Part shown: positions 62,018-64,000 of the stretch, one piece after another
Layout of the letters: every line of letters begins with the position of its first letter
How positions within the stretch are numbered: the first letter of the stretch is position 1
Source: Egibacteraceae bacterium
Lineage (GTDB): Bacteria; Actinomycetota; Nitriliruptoria; Euzebyales; Egibacteraceae
Direction: 5' to 3'
Assembly: GCA_030447925.1 (NCBI GenBank)
Contig: JAUJNX010000004.1
Coordinates: 248,001-312,000 of the forward strand
DNA: 64,000 nucleotides
The notes under the pieces: model-generated
What the model saw: the letters and a program-made list of their open reading frames with translations, nothing else
What the model was told of the DNA's origin: nothing
Database searches by the model: none
Made by a program: the position numbers and the translations under genes

Positions 62018-63184
62018 TCAACGGCGGGCCATGCCCACGCCCTGGGCGCGCTGGTAGTGCTTGCCCTCGGTCTGCAGCGCCGGCGCGACCATGACCTCGG
62101 CGCGCTGGAACTCCTTGATGGTGGCGTACCCGGTCGTCGCCATCGACGTGCGCAGGGCACCGAACAGGTTCAGTGTGCCGTCGTTCTCCATCGCCGGCCC
62201 GAGCAGGATCTCGCGCAGGCTGCCGATCTGGGCGACGTCCACCCGCGCGCCGCGCGGCAGGTCGGGGTGGAAGGTGGCCATGCCCCAGTGGTGGCCGCGG
62301 CCCGGCGCCTCCGACGCGCGCGCCAGCGGCGAGCCGAGCATGACCGCGTCGGCCCCGCAGGCGATCGACTTGGCGATGTCCCCGCCGGTGCGCATGCCGC
62401 CGTCGGCGATGATGTGGACGTAGCGGCCGGTCTCCTCCAGGTGCCGGCTGCGCGCGCCCGCCGCGTCGGCGATCGCGGTCGCCTGCGGGACGCCGATGCC
62501 CAGGACCCCCCGCGAGGTGCAGGCGTTGCCGGGGCCGACGCCGACGAGGATGCCCGCGGCCCCGGTGCGCATGAGGTGCAGCGCCGTGGCGTAGCTGGCG
62601 CAGCCGCCCACGATCACGGGGATGTCGTAGCGGGCGATGAACTCCTTGAGGTTCAGGGGCTCCGAGCGCGTGGAGAGGTGCTCGGCGGACACGACCGTGC
62701 CCTGGATGACCAGGACGTCGAGGCCCGCGTCCAGCGCCAGCGCGTGCCAGCGCTCGACCTTCTGCGGGGTGAGGCTGGCCGCGACGGTGACGCCCGCGGC
62801 CTTGAGCTCCGCGATGCGCGCCCCGATCAGCTCCGGCTGGACGGGCTGCTTGTAGATCTCCTGCATCCGGGCGGTGGCGACCTCCGACGCGAGGCCGGCG
62901 ATCTCCTCCAGCAGCGGCTCGGGGTCGTCGTAGCGGGTCCACAGCCCCTCGAGGTTGAGGACGCCCAGCCCGCCGAGGCGGCCCAGCTCGATCGCGGTGC
63001 GCGGGGACACGACGCTGTCCATCGCCGACCCGAGCAGCGGCAGGTCGAACCCGTAGGCGTCGATCTGCCAGCTGACGTCGATGTCCTCCGGGTCGCGGGT
63101 CCGCCGCGACGGCACGATGGCGATGTCGTCGAACCCGTAGGCCCGACGGCCGCTCTTCCCGATCCCGATCTCGACCTCGGCCAC
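62018..63184 (-). CDS. GuaB3-family IMP dehydrogenase-related protein
   Basis: 388 residues, (beta/alpha)8 barrel without CBS domains. RAYGFDDIAIVPSRRTRDPE, LPLLGSAMDSVVSPRTAIEL, the catalytic-Cys loop GVGPGNACTSRGVLGIGVPQ, IIADGGMRTGGDIAKSIACG and the C-terminal flap with HWGMATFHPDLPRGARV. Actinobacteria normally carry this paralogue beside the true guaB. GTG start with GGAGGT upstream. It probably acts in guanine nucleotide balance. Confidence 0.92.
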   Translation of the reverse strand: MAEVEIGIGKSGRRAYGFDDIAIVPSRRTRDPEDIDVSWQIDAYGFDLPLLGSAMDSVVSPRTAIELGRLGGLGVLNLEGLWTRYDDPEPLLEEIAGLASEVATARMQEIYKQPVQPELIGARIAELKAAGVTVAASLTPQKVERWHALALDAGLDVLVIQGTVVSAEHLSTRSEPLNLKEFIARYDIPVIVGGCASYATALHLMRTGAAGILVGVGPGNACTSRGVLGIGVPQATAIADAAGARSRHLEETGRYVHIIADGGMRTGGDIAKSIACGADAVMLGSPLARASEAPGRGHHWGMATFHPDLPRGARVDVAQIGSLREILLGPAMENDGTLNLFGALRTSMATTGYATIKEFQRAEVMVAPALQTEGKHYQRAQGVGMARR

Positions 63185-63344
63185 GCTGCCGACCTCCAAC
63201 CCCGGTCCCTGGTCCAACCCCGGATAGGCGAAAGCCTCCCGGCTGGTATGCCCGTGCGCGCGGTGCGCGTGCCGGGACGGCTGGGAGGGATGTCCACACC
63301 GTAGCGCACACCACCCTGGAATCCGTCCTATCCTGCGGGCGGTC

Positions 63345-63908
63345 ATGAGCGACGCAGAGGACTTCGGCGACTACGACGACGAGGACGCCCACCCGATCCC
63401 GCTGGATCGGCGGGAGGCGGCCTCGGTCAAGCGCGACCTCGAGGATCTCTCGGCCTTCCGGCGGATCTTCGAGCCCGAGGGCATCAAGGGGGTCAGCCTC
63501 TACTGCCAGGACTGCCTGGAGGAGCACTTCTACGGCTGGGACATGCTGGAGAACAACCTCCGGGCCCTGCTGGAGTCGGGCGAGACCCCGGTCCACGAAC
63601 CCGCCTACGACCCCCGGCCCGACGAGTACGTGGACTGGGAGTACGCGCAGGGCTACCTGGACGGCATCGCCGACGCGGGCGGGCCGCCGCTGACGCGCCT
63701 GTCGGCCGTCGGTGACGCCTGCCCGTTCTGCGGCGAGGCGCTGCCCGACCACGGCGAGCAGGCGGTCTACTGCCCGGCGTGCGGCACGGGGCTCGCGCCC
63801 GCGCGCATGGCCCGCGCGCTGCTCAAGCGCGGCTGGGCGACGCGCGAGGTCGAGGACCTGCTGCGCTCCGCCCGCGTCCCCCCGATGCGCGGGCTGCCGG
63901 CCGACTAG
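63345..63908 (+). CDS. DUF5319 protein with C-terminal zinc ribbon
   Basis: 187 residues. The DUF5319 core covers about 20-115: DLSAFRRIFEPEGIKGVSLY, CQDCLEEHFYGWDMLENNLR, HEPAYDPRPDEYVDWEYAQG. A C-terminal extension holds two CxxC pairs (DACPFCGEAL, VYCPACGTGL), a zinc ribbon not usual for the family, plus a helical end. DUF5319 genes are commonly found next to guaB genes, as here (divergent, 160 bp). Function unknown; CQDC and the ribbon suggest metal binding. Confidence 0.85.
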   Translation: MSDAEDFGDYDDEDAHPIPLDRREAASVKRDLEDLSAFRRIFEPEGIKGVSLYCQDCLEEHFYGWDMLENNLRALLESGETPVHEPAYDPRPDEYVDWEYAQGYLDGIADAGGPPLTRLSAVGDACPFCGEALPDHGEQAVYCPACGTGLAPARMARALLKRGWATREVEDLLRSARVPPMRGLPAD

Positions 63909-64000
63909 CGGCGCGTCGTGCGCGGGCGCCGGGCGCGCAGGCCGCGGTGGACGGACAGGGCCAGCGGGATGGCCAGCAGCACGCCGGCGGCCGCGAGCAG
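63905..64000 (-). CDS. C-terminal end of a membrane protein (cut by window)
   Basis: 31 residues visible: a hydrophobic helix (LLAAAGVLLAIPLALSVHRG) and a basic tail RARRPRTTRR. The stop overlaps the stop of the DUF5319 gene by 3 bp. Identity cannot be told. Confidence 0.55.
   Translation of the reverse strand: MLAAAGVLLAIPLALSVHRGLRARRPRTTRR

Overview
The window is a very GC-rich bacterial chromosome segment from an actinobacterium. The content supports this: a GuaB3-type IMP dehydrogenase paralogue beside a DUF5319 protein, an F420/FMN-type PPOX oxidoreductase, a DUF3253 protein, PknB-like kinases, and the sucC-sucD / purN-purH block typical of the phylum. A deep lineage such as Nitriliruptoria (Egibacter/Euzebya-like) is my guess from overall style, not something the sequence proves. 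I saw no rRNA, tRNA, CRISPR array or transposase gene.

Layout. 1-2.4 kb: LytS/LytTR two-component pair and a Phd/VapC toxin-antitoxin module. 2.4-6.1 kb (minus): malate dehydrogenase with small conserved genes and a multi-pass protein kinase. 6.2-39.7 kb: a surface-polysaccharide island. It holds a nucleotide-sugar epimerase, an RTX-like secreted protein, very large multidomain glycosyltransferases, a Wzm/Wzt-type ABC exporter, three PL1 pectate-lyase-like proteins, a Wzy-like polymerase/ligase, a degenerate Wzz/BY-kinase, three sulfotransferases, four further glycosyltransferases, an initiating sugar-phosphate transferase, and a fused sulfate adenylyltransferase/APS kinase that makes PAPS. 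The reading is a sulfated, possibly uronate-containing exopolysaccharide. A small accessory patch (XRE regulator, small proteins, a nucleotidyltransferase pair) sits inside it at 20-25 kb. 39.8-45.5 kb (minus): core metabolism (sucC, sucD, purN, purH, a B12-binding mutase subunit) interrupted by a second toxin-antitoxin pair. 45.6-49.7 kb: an ECF sigma factor, a membrane protein with an extracellular carbohydrate-binding-like domain, and a lipoprotein. 50-64 kb: pcrA, topoisomerase IB, guaA, a secreted metzincin-like protein, two PknB-like kinases, guaB3, and DUF5319.

Most notable non-gene signals: (i) tandem 65-bp units, each a mini-ORF with its own ribosome-binding site, placed exactly in front of island genes at 11.1 and 34.4 kb on opposite strands, with a 30-bp derivative coding the N-terminus of another glycosyltransferase; (ii) a 353-bp inverted duplication with a single mismatch between two pectate-lyase genes flanking a 2.5-kb segment, so that segment could invert; (iii) a GTACGT core 19-47 bp before the first gene of five island transcription units; (iv) perfect or near-perfect palindromes at antitoxin and regulator promoters.

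Caveat: several island and kinase genes are broken by frameshifts. In four cases I traced the break to one missing base in a G/C run. Those genes are annotated as single disrupted loci.
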